64,000 nt of DNA. Source: Lepidodermella squamata (lineage: Eukaryota > Gastrotricha). Below are positions 21,050 through 31,448 of the stretch, piece after piece. The notes beneath the pieces were generated by a model that worked only from the letters and a program-made list of their open reading frames with translations, was not told the origin of the DNA and made no database searches. The stretch spans positions 248,001 to 312,000 of the forward strand of contig JBLDXI010000026.1 of the NCBI GenBank assembly GCA_047495785.1. The letters run 5' to 3'. The translations under genes and the position numbers were made by a program. The first letter of the stretch is position 1. Each line of letters begins with the position of its first letter.

Positions 21050-24000
21050 ATGTCTGAAGATTTCGAAATCGTCCGCGATGAAACCATAAGTCAGAGATAT
21101 AACCTATCAACTTATGAAATTAGAGTTCAAACCGGGCAAGGTTCAGAAAATGATACCCTGACTCAATTTTCGCGGCTCCAGGAGACTTTTGATAGTATCG
21201 TATCTAGGTTAAAATCAAAGTTTCATATCGATTCGATGTGTCGAATAACGCTATTTAATTCAGAATTAGCTTATCCTATCTCGCTCGGTTATTACCGACT
21301 GGGAAGCTTGAGCGGAAATACGATTACCGCTAATGTAGAACGCGTTGCTCAATCTAAGGAGAGTTTAAAATTAGCCAAAAATTGGCGAGTGGAAGCTACT
21401 ATGGTCTTCCTCGATAAGAAGGTCTATTTAGGCGCCGGACCTGTTAAACAACGACGTGAAATTCAGAACTCGGCTCTGAAATGGCTGGCGAATCTAAGCT
21501 CGTTCATACCTGTAAATAACAGCGATGCATTATGCTTATTTCACGCTATCATTCTGGGCATCAGCCATGAAAAATATGCGTCTTACGTAGCTGACAAGAA
21601 TCGGAATTTAATTAAATATTTGGAAAATCCGCAGTTAGAGCAAGCCGGCTTAGAATTTCAATTTCTGAAAGAAGACAAGGTCCAGCTGCGAAAAAAAGCC
21701 AGACAGTTGTGCACTGAAGCTGGGTTCGACCCGGATTCTAAACAGTGCTGCTTTAGCGTTGATGATCTTCCTCAAATTATGCGTCTCTATCCTCAATATC
21801 AGGCTGTTGTGTTTTCCTTGCTAGAAGATCGGATAATTTTTGTTTGGCCTGATACGTCAGAATTCCAAGAGACCGAGCCAAAGCGGTTATATTTAATCTG
21901 GATATCTCCTAAAATACTAGCTTCTGAAGGCGCCACTATATACAATAATATAGGTCATTTCGCGGCTCTGAAAAACCTGCATCATGTTGGGCAAGGAAAG
22001 ACTTATTGCAAGTTGTGCCTAGTTCCAGTAACAAGATCGAACCATAATTGTTTATTTCGTTGCTATGCATGTTTTCAGCGTGTGAAGCCCGCTCAAAAAT
22101 TCAGTATAGGAGCAGCGAATATTATACCTAAACAACTAACTCGATGCTCAGACGATTTTTCCTTTAGTTGTTCAGAGTGCAATAGGTGTTTTTACAGCCT
22201 AAAATGCTATGAAAATCATCTGAAATTCAAAATTTGTGAAAAATTCGTCCGTTGTAAAACATGTGGTGATGTAAAGAGTCGTAGTAAAATTGCGTTACAT
22301 CACTGCCAAGGTCGAAAATGCCAGATTTGCAAGTCAGTTCTCGGACCTGATCACAAATGTTACTGGATCAGGCCCAAGCTGAAGCTCTCGCCAGTTCCAA
22401 ATCGCGTTCTCTTTTTCGATACGGAATGTTTGATAATGGATAATGGCGAGTTTTACCCGAGCACAGTGATTGCTGAATTTGCATGTGATGCATGCCGCGA
22501 TCTTGAAATTCGTCAATATCCGATAAATGGGAGTAAAATTTGCGTAAACGGGTGCTCCCAATTGTTCTTCTACGACGAGTATAACGCGTTTTCAAATTTT
22601 ATGGCTCACATCTGCCGTGAAGAATACAAGGATCTCACATGTATTTCGCATTACGGAGGTTAGGTTTTTCCTTTCATCATTTACTGGAAAAAAACTCGTG
22701 TTTTCAAGGGAAATTCGATACACTTTTCGCTTTGAGGTACGCACAAGATCACAATTTGAAGATCGAAACATGTGAGCGAGCGGGAAGAATCCTCGAGCTT
22801 AAAATCACTCGTGGTCCGCGGTATTTTTTTCACAATTTAAAGAAAAACATGGAAAATAAGAAATCGTTTTAGGTTCATTGATAGCTTCAATTATTTCCTT
22901 ACGAAACTCTCATGTCTACCTGCTGCATTCGGTATAGAGGGGATAGAAAAGCTTTCATACCCTCACAAGTTGCACAAGCGAGAAAATCTTCACAAAATTT
23001 TCAGCGAATGGCCTGGTATTGAATTTTATGATACTAGTAACATGGAATCCAGTGAAATATCAAGTCTGGAACAATTCATCAGCCATAAGCGCGAAAACAA
23101 TCAAAAGTTCGATTTCAAGTTGGAAACGTATCGATATTGCATGCAAGACACTGTAATTCTTCGGCTGGCGACGGGACGGTTTTTTAAACTAATTCAAAAT
23201 CTATCGAAATGCGAGTACGCGCCAAATGGTATTGATTGCTTCAAATATCTAACATTGTCAGCGATTTCGCACATCATTTACCGTGTATGTGAATGAAAAA
23301 ATAATGAAAAACCCCATTAATTTCTTCTTTTCAGATAAAATTCATGCCGCAAAAATCTATCAGGATAATGAATCCGCAAGGTTTAGCCCTAAGAGATGTT
23401 GCAAGTCAAGAAGCATTGCAGTGGCTTTACTATTATTCCAAAACTAATAATGTTGAGATAGAATCAGCACTGAACGGTAGTGAATGTCGACTAACCCTAA
23501 GCGATAAAACAATTCGTAAACCCGACGGGGTTGTTCGTAATCGGGCGACTGGGGAGGTTGAACGCGTCCTTGAGTATTACGGTTAGCGTTTTTTCGGAAA
23601 AATTAAGCCCAAGTTTTAAATCTGGTTTTTTCTAGGATGCGCCATTCACGGCCACCCAGCCTGCTTTCCAGAGAACCAATTTAATTTTTTGCTGCGAAAA
23701 ACGTTCGGAGAGCTGGCATATGACACTGCAAAACGCGAGGAGCAGCTGAGACAAAATAATTATAAACTGACAACGATTTATGCTTGCGAGTTCAAATCAA
23801 TGTTAGCGCGCAATCAGGAGCTAGCTAAAGCACTGGAGGCAGCTGTTTCCGTAATCCCGCCGATAAAGCCTCGATCAGCTTTGCTTGTGATAATTATTCA
23901 AAAATTACATTTTTAATCATAATTTTTTTTTTAATTGAAGGGCGGAAGGTGTGAAGTACACCGCTGTTTCTTCGAGAAAGATGCCAATACTAGCTTGTTT

Positions 24001-25512
24001 TACGTTGATATAAACTCCATGTATCCATTTGTTCTGTGGTCGAAAGACTTCCCGTGTCAAGATGTATCAATGCAAGTTTTAAGGTGGCGTTTGGATGATG
24101 CGAAATTGAGGGCAAAGTTTTTTGATACAACGGACCCAGCGTTTGGCCTGATATCTTGCAAGATAGTACCAAACGCTGCTTTGATAATTCCCTGTCTCCC
24201 ATGGAAATACGAAGATCGATTAGTATTTATCAGTTGTAGGACTTGCTACGTCGAGAAAAATTCAAAAACGAGATGCAATCATAATGATGAAGAGCGTGCT
24301 CTAACAGGTGTGTGGACTACTGAAGAGGTACGTATGGCTGTCGAGAAATTCGGGTATAGCCTTCAATCCGTTTTCGAAATATGGCACTACGAGTCCCGAG
24401 GAAATTTGAACTTTAAGGATTTTATAATATCGCTTCAAAAGCTCAAGTTGGAACATACACAAATAGCCGCTAATCTTGACGTAGAGAAATATGTGTCTGA
24501 TTGCCGAGCGAAGTATGGTATCGATTTAGACACGCAGGCTATGCTATCGCCGAATCCTGCTATGAAGCAGATATCGAAGATCCTACAGAATAGGTAGATG
24601 GCGTTGTTTTTTAGCACTGGTCTTGGTCTTATATCCCTCGTAGCTTTTACGGCAGATTTTGTCTCCGAAGCAATAATTCTACTGTGAAATATCTTGATTC
24701 GCCAGAGCAACTTATAGATCTGTTCGAAAGTCCAGGGAAAGTTGTTCACACCATACTGCCAGTTGGCCCTGATGACGAATCTCAACGAGTCCGCGTTTCA
24801 TATTCCGATGCTCCAGATCACGAACAACCCTGTCCGAGCAATTCAGAGATAATAGCCGCTTTCATAACGTCGTATGCAAGAATTTTGTTGTACGAAGAGG
24901 TTGAAGGAAGCTATTCGAAATCAATAATTTTTAAAGCTCTTTGCTTTCTAGATGGCTCGACTCGGTTCGAGGGTAGTCTATTGCGATAGTAAGCATTTTT
25001 TCAATTTCCGAGATTTTTTTCAAATTCAATTTTTTAAGCGGATTCCTTAATTTACACGCATCAAGAGGGCGAGTATAAAATTCCAGAGGGACCCTTCATG
25101 GGTGAATTCAAATCGGAATTAAGCGATGGCGAAATCATTGAATCATGGGTTTGCATCTCGCCAAAGTCATACTCATTCGTAACTAATTTCAGGTATCGAT
25201 GAAAAAATAATTTCACTGCGGATTTTTCGAGGCTTTGATATTTTCAGATCTGAGCTCAAGTTCAAAGGAATAACTCAGAGCCTCGCAGGGAAAAAATTGT
25301 CACATGAATCTTTAGTCAAGCTGTTATTTGAATCATTGAGCGAATCTGCGCATCCATCTCTGACTCTTGATCAAACCAGATTCCACCGGCGGCACGTTCC
25401 GGCTTCAGTGACTCTTGAAACGCTTGAAAAAAGAATAGCGCCACATTTGAATGATAAACGAATATTTTGCCCTACATCCTTTACTTCAATACCTTACGGG
25501 TACCGGGTATAA
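21050..25512 (+). CDS. PolB: Protein-primed family B DNA polymerase (Polinton pPolB)
   Basis: Ten exons sum to 3,996 nt (1,331 aa); introns are 22659-22708, 22821-22872, 23285-23334, 23582-23635, 23887-23940, 24594-24643, 24900-24951, 24989-25038 and 25193-25247, all GT-AG and 50-55 bp. Splicing restores each motif. Exonuclease: LFFDTE (Exo I), SHYGGKFD (Exo II, made by the first splice), YCMQDT (Exo III). Polymerase: YVDINSMYP (motif A), QNSFYGRF (motif B, across a splice), YCDTDSLIY (motif C, across a splice). Upstream are several CxxC clusters (YCKLC, RCYAC, CSEC, CKTC, CQIC), typical of Polinton polymerases, and a possible OTU-like region (DALCLFHAI and GHFAAL). It replicates the element using a protein primer. 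No lesion is seen. Confidence 0.95.
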
Positions 25513-25544
25513 CTCTTTCATGCATTCTTCTTCTATTAGAAATT

Positions 25545-25997
25545 ATGTCAGACAGCATTTCACCGGATCGATTGGCTCCTGAGAGTGTAGCCTCTTACGA
25601 GTTTGTAAATTCTGAAGTTACCTGTTGCATTTGCCTTGGAATCATGCTTACACCTGTACACATTTCCAACTGTCAACACGCATTCTGCGAAACCTGCATT
25701 TGTCGATGGGGCGATCGAGTTGAAGCTGGTAAAAAAGGTGGTTTGGTGGCGTATATGTACTCGAAGGCTACTTGCCCGAAATGCCGCCAATTATATACTT
25801 GCTTGGATCTCACCCCTGGGCCGGCTGTTGTAGATCGATTAGTCTCCCTTTTGCAGTTTAAATGCGTGAATGAAAAGCGCGGATGCTCAGTCAAAATGGA
25901 CTATCTCAGTCTCATGGAGCATCAAAAGAAATGCAATAAACGGAAAGTACCAAAATATACTGGAAATTTTAAATTTCTTCGTCAAAAAGCTGATTAG
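25545..25997 (+). CDS. RING-finger protein, TRAF-like, probable E3 ubiquitin ligase
   Basis: 150 aa. A C3HC4 RING spans about residues 24-85: CCICLGIMLTP, CQHAFCETCICRW, then CPKCRQLY after a 25-residue loop. A second Cys/His group follows (FKCVNEKRGC, then HQKKC), as in TRAF-type zinc fingers. It most likely acts as an E3 ligase. The start codon lies only 33 nt after the polymerase stop, and CTTCTATTAG, an acceptor-like site, ends just before it, so the two genes are probably co-transcribed. AATAAA at about 26040 follows. It directly precedes the ubiquitin-like array. Confidence 0.85.
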   Translation: MSDSISPDRLAPESVASYEFVNSEVTCCICLGIMLTPVHISNCQHAFCETCICRWGDRVEAGKKGGLVAYMYSKATCPKCRQLYTCLDLTPGPAVVDRLVSLLQFKCVNEKRGCSVKMDYLSLMEHQKKCNKRKVPKYTGNFKFLRQKAD

Positions 25998-26103
25998 GGA
26001 TTCAGCTTCCCAATTGAATCAAGTCTGAAATCCATCTGAAATAAATCCATATGCACCTAAACAAAAATATGTTTGAATTTTAGGATCAAATTAACTAAAA
26101 AGA

Positions 26104-26441
26104 ATGAAAAGTTCGTACATTTTGGAGCTTAAACTGACGAATGGCAGTACTTTCTACACGACTTTCGATGAATCATCGACACTTGCTGACATCATAGCAC
26201 ATCTACACGCTGCTTGGCCGCCAAAATGGGGCGACAAGCTTGACCTGGATCAATTACAGCTCTACTGCAAAGATCGCGCAATCAGAAAGTCGGTGCTGCT
26301 CAAGTGTAAGTAAATTTCTACCTTTGAACCGAGCTTGATGATTTTCCAATCCTAGCATTGAGTCGCCGCGAACTACATGGCTACAAGCATCGCACTTATT
26401 ATGTCACTATTGTCTCAAAAAGCCCTCTTCCCGAGCTTTGA
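26104..26441 (+). CDS. Ubiquitin-like protein, array member 1
   Basis: Two exons (26104-26305, 26356-26441; 95 aa) in frame. The layout matches a beta-grasp fold: paired strands around a TNG turn (ILELKLTNGSTFYTTF), a helix (TLADIIAHLHAAWP), a strand (LQLYCKDRAI) and a final strand (TYYVTIVSK). It shares the WPxxWG helix end and spacing with the four related genes downstream. The C-terminus lacks Gly-Gly, so it should not be conjugated; a binding or decoy role is more likely. Confidence 0.65.
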
Positions 26442-26513
26442 ACTTTCTGCTAATGTATAGTAAAGAAAAATACTATATTCGAGCTTGTTTTAAACTTAGA
26501 TTTGTAACTTAAA

Positions 26514-26838
26514 ATGGAACCTCAGGCTTTTGAGGAATTTTCAGCTAATGTCGCTTGGAGAAATGGAGATCAAATTAGCTTGCGATGCCATGCGTCAATA
26601 AAAGTAGACGCTATCCTACAGCAGATATATGACGAATGGCCAGATAGTTGGGGTGAGAAGCCGCATGTGAAAGAACTCCGACTATGTTACAACGGTAGAT
26701 GCTTGCATAGGTTCTACAAACCAATAAGAAAGTATTTCCCAAGTATTTCCCAAGTGTAATTGTTTTTATCCAACAGAACTCTGCAACTATCTCCGAGTGA
26801 ACGTTTTGGAGCTGACAGCTACAGCGCTTCATGTCTAA
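26514..26838 (+). CDS. Ubiquitin-like protein, array member 2
   Basis: Same family: AWRNGDQISLRCHASIKVDA, helix ILQQIYDEWPDSWGEK, strand LRLCYNGRCL. Without splicing the frame stops at 26759. A 34-nt intron (26743-26776) would add a last strand NYLRVNV like its relatives (96 aa); that intron is shorter than all others here, so the 3' end is uncertain. An acceptor-like CTTAG lies just before the start. Confidence 0.6.
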
Positions 26839-26907
26839 TGATTTTCTGCTATGTATAAAAGATGGGTAAAAAAAGGGATCTTTTTAATTTTAGAAACATT
26901 TGAAAAA

Positions 26908-27165
26908 ATGACTAAATGGAATTTGAAAATTCGTATCGATAAGCGATTGAGTCCGAAATTAACTCTCAGAACGATTGGCGATCTTAAGGTAAATTCTCAA
27001 TTGCGAATCCCGCTAATTATAAGAATTATACTCTGGCAGGTTTTGTTTATACGCAATTGTCCATGCCAACCATGCGTGATTGTCTCTGGAACGACAAAAG
27101 CGAAGATCTTTCGTCTATCTGACATTGAGACCGCAATTTGCTTTTACAAACAGCGTGAAAATTAA
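26908..27165 (+). CDS. Small Polinton protein in the ubiquitin-like array
   Basis: Exons 26908-26988 and 27040-27165 join in frame (68 aa). TTTTTAATTTTAG ends 14 nt before the ATG. It has two cysteines in CPCQPC and ends in KQREN. It does not clearly show the beta-grasp pattern of its neighbours; it may be a diverged or shortened member, or unrelated. Confidence 0.4.
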   Translation: MTKWNLKIRIDKRLSPKLTLRTIGDLKVNSQLRIPLIIRIILWQVLFIRNCPCQPCVIVSGTTKAKIFRLSDIETAICFYKQREN

Positions 27166-27222
27166 GTCGTGAAAAAAGTGATTCAGGAATGGTTTTTTTA
27201 TCTTAGGTTATAAAAATAATTG

Positions 27223-27573
27223 ATGGAAGCATCTCAAGATTGCGATTGGAGCAGCTGCGAATCCCTTGATTCTTGCAATTCTGTTGATTCTTCAACTCAA
27301 ACTTTGCCTTATGAGCCGAACTCTTCAGCTCTTCTCCTCAGGTGGGTTACTGGCGCTAAGGTCATCATAAAATGTCGAAAGTCGACTCAGATGCGCGAAA
27401 TTTTGAATAAGCTGTGGGAAAAATGGCCCGATGGTTGGACAAGCCGGCCTTCGGACCCCAGAAAATTGAAAATTTACTACGGCCGGCTCAACATTCAAGA
27501 CTTGACTAACGTCTACGAATTGAGCAAGGATCTTGACAAACGTCATTTGGTATTCAACGTACGCTGCGAGTAA
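27223..27573 (+). CDS. Ubiquitin-like protein, array member 3 (clearest ubiquitin fold)
   Basis: 116 aa: an acidic Ser/Cys-rich leader of about 35 residues, then LLRWVTGAKVIIKC, helix MREILNKLWEKWPDGW, LKIYYGRLNIQDL, and RHLVFNVR. Against ubiquitin this lines up strand by strand: the VTG turn with the LTGK turn, IYYGRL with IFAGKQL, and HLVFNVR with HLVLRLR. It ends CE rather than GG, so conjugation is unlikely. TATCTTAG lies just upstream of the start. Confidence 0.75.
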   Translation: MEASQDCDWSSCESLDSCNSVDSSTQTLPYEPNSSALLLRWVTGAKVIIKCRKSTQMREILNKLWEKWPDGWTSRPSDPRKLKIYYGRLNIQDLTNVYELSKDLDKRHLVFNVRCE

Positions 27574-27672
27574 TAGTTCATCACAATTCAAACAGTTGAA
27601 ATCTGTATTAACCTGAATAATTGACGCAGTAAAATTAAATGGTTATGATATTCTTTTTTAGGCGAATTAATA

Positions 27673-28023
27673 ATGATATACTCGGCTGCGATTGAATCCC
27701 CTTCGATGAAACCTTCAATTCCAGTAATTAACCTCGTTCAGGATGACGTAGCTATCTTACTGAAGTGGGAGAATGGCAACAAAGTAATCATGCGTTGTCG
27801 ACCATGGCTATCATGCGACTCCGTGTTAGCAGCGCTGGGGGCTGACTGGCCAAAAAATTGGGATAAAATTGGACCCACTGACAGATTGCATTTGCACTAC
27901 AATAAACTTTGCCTTCCCCCTTTTGGTTATAAAGTCGGAGATTTTCTGAAAGATAGCAGACATCGCTTTGTAACGCTACATGTAAAATCATTTGAGCCCA
28001 AGATCAAGCGCATTTGTCCTTAG
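27673..28023 (+). CDS. Ubiquitin-like protein, array member 4
   Basis: 116 aa. The segment IPVINLVQDDVAILLKW is shared almost exactly with member 5 (IPVIDIVRNDLTVILKW), then NGNKVIMRC, a helix region ending WPKNWDK, LHLHYNKLCLP and RFVTLHVKS. Members 4 and 5 are the closest pair and probably the latest duplication. TTCTTTTTTAG lies 11 nt before the start. Confidence 0.7.
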   Translation: MIYSAAIESPSMKPSIPVINLVQDDVAILLKWENGNKVIMRCRPWLSCDSVLAALGADWPKNWDKIGPTDRLHLHYNKLCLPPFGYKVGDFLKDSRHRFVTLHVKSFEPKIKRICP

Positions 28024-28073
28024 TAAAGTGTTTAATTAACTCTGATTTTTCTAGTGCAGTTAACTAAAATCGC

Positions 28074-28415
28074 ATGGAAATAGCAAACGATATCTCTCAA
28101 ACCCTAAGCAAGACGGAAGACTCGACAATTCCAGTAATTGACATAGTTCGGAACGATCTGACTGTCATTCTTAAGTGGGTTACTGGAGATAAAGTAATCA
28201 TGCACTGTGAAGAGTTGGATTGTCCGTATGACATTATTCGCAAGTTAATGGCGACCTGGCCAAAAAGATGGAAATTCGATAAATCGGCTGAACCTCATAC
28301 ATTATACTTATGCTACGGCGGTCTTAAGCTGCCAGGGTGGCACAGGATGAGGTTTTTTTTACCTGCTAATGATTCCAGCCGACGATATGTAACACTTGAT
28401 GTCAAATATATGTAA
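28074..28415 (+). CDS. Ubiquitin-like protein, array member 5
   Basis: 113 aa, closest to member 4: VILKWVTGDKVIMHC, helix YDIIRKLMATWPKRW, LYLCYGGLKLPG and RRYVTLDVK. No C-terminal Gly-Gly. AATAAA at about 28469 follows, suggesting an end of transcription. TGATTTTTCTAG stands upstream of the ATG. Confidence 0.7.
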   Translation: MEIANDISQTLSKTEDSTIPVIDIVRNDLTVILKWVTGDKVIMHCEELDCPYDIIRKLMATWPKRWKFDKSAEPHTLYLCYGGLKLPGWHRMRFFLPANDSSRRYVTLDVKYM

Positions 28416-28522
28416 TATTAATCGTTTGATTTTATCCGTTTATTCAACGCATAGGTAATAGGTATTCAATAAATATATCATATGTAATTTCGGGTAATTT
28501 TTTATTTTTTTAGGAAAATATT

Positions 28523-29439
28523 ATGATAGCTGACTTCTACAATTCTGGATTGCCCCCGAATTTCGCGTGGAAAATAGTGAAATCATTGAAGGTTTGCTGA
28601 CAAGTAGTCTGGACCTAAAACGCATTTTTTGTATTGTAGCCGTTCGACAACTTGCGACCAAAATCTGTTCAGCGAGCATCAGGATTCAGGCGGTTGAAAG
28701 TGATGTGCATTTCCGACACGCACGACAGCGATTTTGTTTCAAAGGTGTCGAAAGCTCAAACATCGGCTCAAGCTGATATTTTGGTTCACGCGGGTGACAT
28801 TACGACTTTCGGAAGTTCAGCAGAACTACGTCGATTTGATCGTCTGTTATCAAGCGTCAAGCCAATGTTCCGAGAAGTAGTTGTTATCGCTGGAAATCAC
28901 GATCGATGTTTGCAAAGCGGCGAATATGAGCTGAAAAATTGCATCTACTTGCAAGATGAGGCGATCAGAATCAGCGGTCTTCTGTTTTACGGCACGCCGT
29001 GGTAAGTTTCTTGAATCGTGTTTCTTGATTCAAGTTTCTTTCGCGAAGGACACCGTGGACTGACAGTCGACATTCGGCTTTCACGCGTGCGAGAGGTCGA
29101 GAAATTAGCGCGAAATGGGAGATGATTCCCAGCGATACCGACATATTAGTTACTCATAGTCCCATGTTGGGTGTTCTGGATCAAACATCGAGTGGTGAGC
29201 GGATCGGCTGCCTTTCGCTCGCTGATCAAATTTTAACTCGCATTAACCCAAAGCTTCACATTTTTGGGCACGCTCATTTCAGTAATCATGTAACAAAAGA
29301 AAAATTGAATTCAACTTTTTCTTTTTATTAAGGTCGCGGAGAATTTGAAACTGATAATACATTGTTTGTGAATGCAAGCCTGTGTGACGACGAGAACAAG
29401 TTACAGTTCAACCCGATATCTGTGGAGTTGCTCTACTAA
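28523..29439 (+). CDS. Calcineurin-like metallophosphoesterase (MPPED-like)
   Basis: Four exons (28523-28591, 28640-29001, 29049-29281, 29333-29439) give 256 aa in frame. Metal-binding motifs are all present: CISDTHD, HAGDIT, AGNHD, VTHSPM and IFGHAH. The arrangement matches the MPPED1/MPPED2 group of class III phosphodiesterases. The substrate is unknown; cyclic nucleotides or nucleic-acid ends are possible. It is the last plus-strand gene of the left cluster and its stop overlaps by 4 bp, tail to tail, the stop of the minus-strand gene at 29436. TTTTTTTAG ends 11 nt before the ATG. It is not part of the standard Polinton core. Confidence 0.85.
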
Positions 29440-30236
29440 CGATCTGGCTTTGGAATCCATGCTGCCCATCCGCCGCTTTGTCCGCGGGTTTTCGGAGGTG
29501 ATGTCAACACTCGAGGATTCGTCGCCTTTATCGATCCCGCATCGACTATTTTGTGTAGTCGTTCTGCTGAATCCGTTGTCAATGGAGCATTCGTATCCGT
29601 AATATTTTGTAGGAACTCTAACAACGGCCATGAATCAACTACCGTTCCCGAATTCGGACTTAACAGATTGATCGTTTTATTTGGTGAAATTACAACCCTC
29701 TTGGACCTATTGGGTCCTTTCAAATCACTAAGTATCTTAGTCACCAGCAATCTCCGAGTTTTCGACTGGAAGCTATCAATGATTTCTTTAAAGTCCAAGG
29801 GTTTTTCAGGAGATACCTCCTCGCCCTGTTCTATTTTGGGAGAGCGAGTTGCTAACGGAGTTGTAGGTCGTTGCTTCACAGGGGATAAATTAGCTTCAGT
29901 CTCGCTTATCTCATTTTCATCCTCTAATGGATCATTAGATTTGGGTTCTGATTTTGTCTCTGCAATTTTTAATTCGCTTACAACGCGCTGAAACTCGCGG
30001 AAGGCAGAGTTGAATTTGTACAGCTTCCGACGAGCGTCTTCCTCTACATTGTCGGAAGATGACAATGCAGTTAGCATTTGCATTGCGTTACGCTTCAGCA
30101 AGCCTTTCTGCGCAGGTTCAGATGCTTCCTTGATTAATCGTTTACTCTCTGTCTCAACGGTATTCTTTGCGTCGTCATGCTTTAGCGCTCCTGGAACAAG
30201 GGCATAACGCTTTGCAAACTGGCCGAATCCACTCAT
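29436..30236 (-). CDS. Polinton structural-block protein of unknown function
   Basis: 266 aa from ATG 30236 (MSGFGQFAKRY). The frame is open further upstream, but only with a non-ATG codon. The first half is charged and helical (NAMQMLTALSSSDNVEEDARRKL), the middle Glu/Pro-rich and probably disordered, and the end has a short ordered segment (WPLLEFLQNITDT) and a Gly/Trp tail. It is the last gene of the minus-strand capsid block, so a virion-associated role is likely. No named family is recognised. Confidence 0.65.
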   Translation of the reverse strand: MSGFGQFAKRYALVPGALKHDDAKNTVETESKRLIKEASEPAQKGLLKRNAMQMLTALSSSDNVEEDARRKLYKFNSAFREFQRVVSELKIAETKSEPKSNDPLEDENEISETEANLSPVKQRPTTPLATRSPKIEQGEEVSPEKPLDFKEIIDSFQSKTRRLLVTKILSDLKGPNRSKRVVISPNKTINLLSPNSGTVVDSWPLLEFLQNITDTNAPLTTDSAERLHKIVDAGSIKATNPRVLTSPPKTRGQSGGWAAWIPKPDR

Positions 30237-30315
30237 TTTCGTGTGGCTTTGACAATTGCTTCGACCACTGTGGGAAGTATTCCTAAAATTGGTCTCATTT
30301 ATCAATTTTTTTTAA

Positions 30316-30648
30316 TTAAAAAATAAGCAAACCAGCTACGGCTGACAATAGCGGTACTACAAAAGCTGCCCCGCCTTTCTGAACTATGTACTGACGATTA
30401 CTGCTAACAGTTCGCTCGCTTTCACCTAATTTTCTGATAGATTTACTAAATCTTCGCAGCTTTTTCGCTAATCTCGGCGAAATCTGAAGGTTCTTGTTGA
30501 GGAGATTGAGGCAAACTTCGCTTATAATTCTGATGACCGTATCCGGAGCAATAGATAACAACTGCCTACGCCGATCAATAGATTTTGCTCGAACTATTTC
30601 TCTTATAAAACCCAAAACGCGCTGCGATTTATCGTATGACTTGCGCAT
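30316..30648 (-). CDS. Conserved small Polinton protein with C-terminal hydrophobic tail
   Basis: 110 aa. A basic helical region (ISPRLAKKLRRFSKSIRKL), then IVQKGGAAFVVPLLSAVAG as a hydrophobic end. This layout (basic helix, QKGG, hydrophobic tail) is one I recognise as recurring in Polinton/adintovirus capsid blocks; its place beside the packaging ATPase supports that. It may be a minor virion or membrane-active protein like adenovirus pVI, by analogy only. A TATATATAAATG box lies 36-48 bp upstream. Confidence 0.7.
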   Translation of the reverse strand: MRKSYDKSQRVLGFIREIVRAKSIDRRRQLLSIAPDTVIRIISEVCLNLLNKNLQISPRLAKKLRRFSKSIRKLGESERTVSSNRQYIVQKGGAAFVVPLLSAVAGLLIF

Positions 30649-30704
30649 ATCTTTAGACCATTATAAATGTGAACAAACACCTCATTTATATATACATTTT
30701 ATTA

Positions 30705-31448
30705 TTATTTCGGTACATAAATTACACCAGGGAAAGCGCCCACCCCAGTTCTATAGCGCATAAACTCCGGACAATCAGGACTGAGGTCGATAAGTAAGTA
30801 ACGATGTCCGCCTTTGCTTGTTTCCATTTCGAAACTCTCCACTACGAACCGCCAGCGCAGCGGTTCCAATTGCAGGGCGAGATAGCGGAACGATGTGAGA
30901 TCTGCACGATGCCGAAAAATGAATAAATATTTAGCATTCAGCGTCATTTCTTTGGACATTTTTCCTTTGCAGAATATTGCTTGCTGAGTAAAAAATACAG
31001 ATAACTTCAAATGATGAGAGTATCGATAAAATAATTGAAGAATTTTCGGATCGTTTCTTCCTGTATCATACAAGTCATCTATCACTAACAATGTATAAGT
31101 ATCATCTCCACTGCTTGATTGGAATTCTTCAAAGTTTAGTTGCTCTAGACCTTTGCGAAACTCAACAGTAAGACCACGGCTTTTTTCTACTTCATCCTTT
31201 ATTTGCTGATGCATCCCGGTCTCAACCCCGTAAAACCATAACACTCGATGCGGCGCTGGTGATATGGATTCCGGGTCGTTAAGAATTCGTCGAATAAGCC
31301 ATGTTTTGCCTAATATACATAGGATGAAATGAGATAATATTTATGAATCGCACAACTAACCTGCGCCGCTAGGACCTATAACGAGCGAGCAGAAAGGGGC
31401 TTGCAAGCTAAGCGATACATCTATTTCTGATGGCAAATCGCCAGACAT
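30705..31448 (-). CDS. ATP: Genome-packaging ATPase (FtsK/HerA/A32-like)
   Basis: Two exons, 31361-31448 and 30705-31309 (230 aa), joined across a 51-bp intron that falls inside the Walker A motif: splicing restores GPSGAGKTWLIRR. Walker B is TLLVIDDLYDTG, followed by a sensor-like SVFFTQQ. Size and motifs match Polinton and virophage packaging ATPases, which pump DNA into capsids. The start overlaps the 3' end of the protease by 28 nt. Confidence 0.9.

Noticed and set aside
22334-22595. Two minus-strand frames of 75 residues inside the polymerase gene
   Set aside because: Antisense to the conserved exonuclease motif region; shadows.
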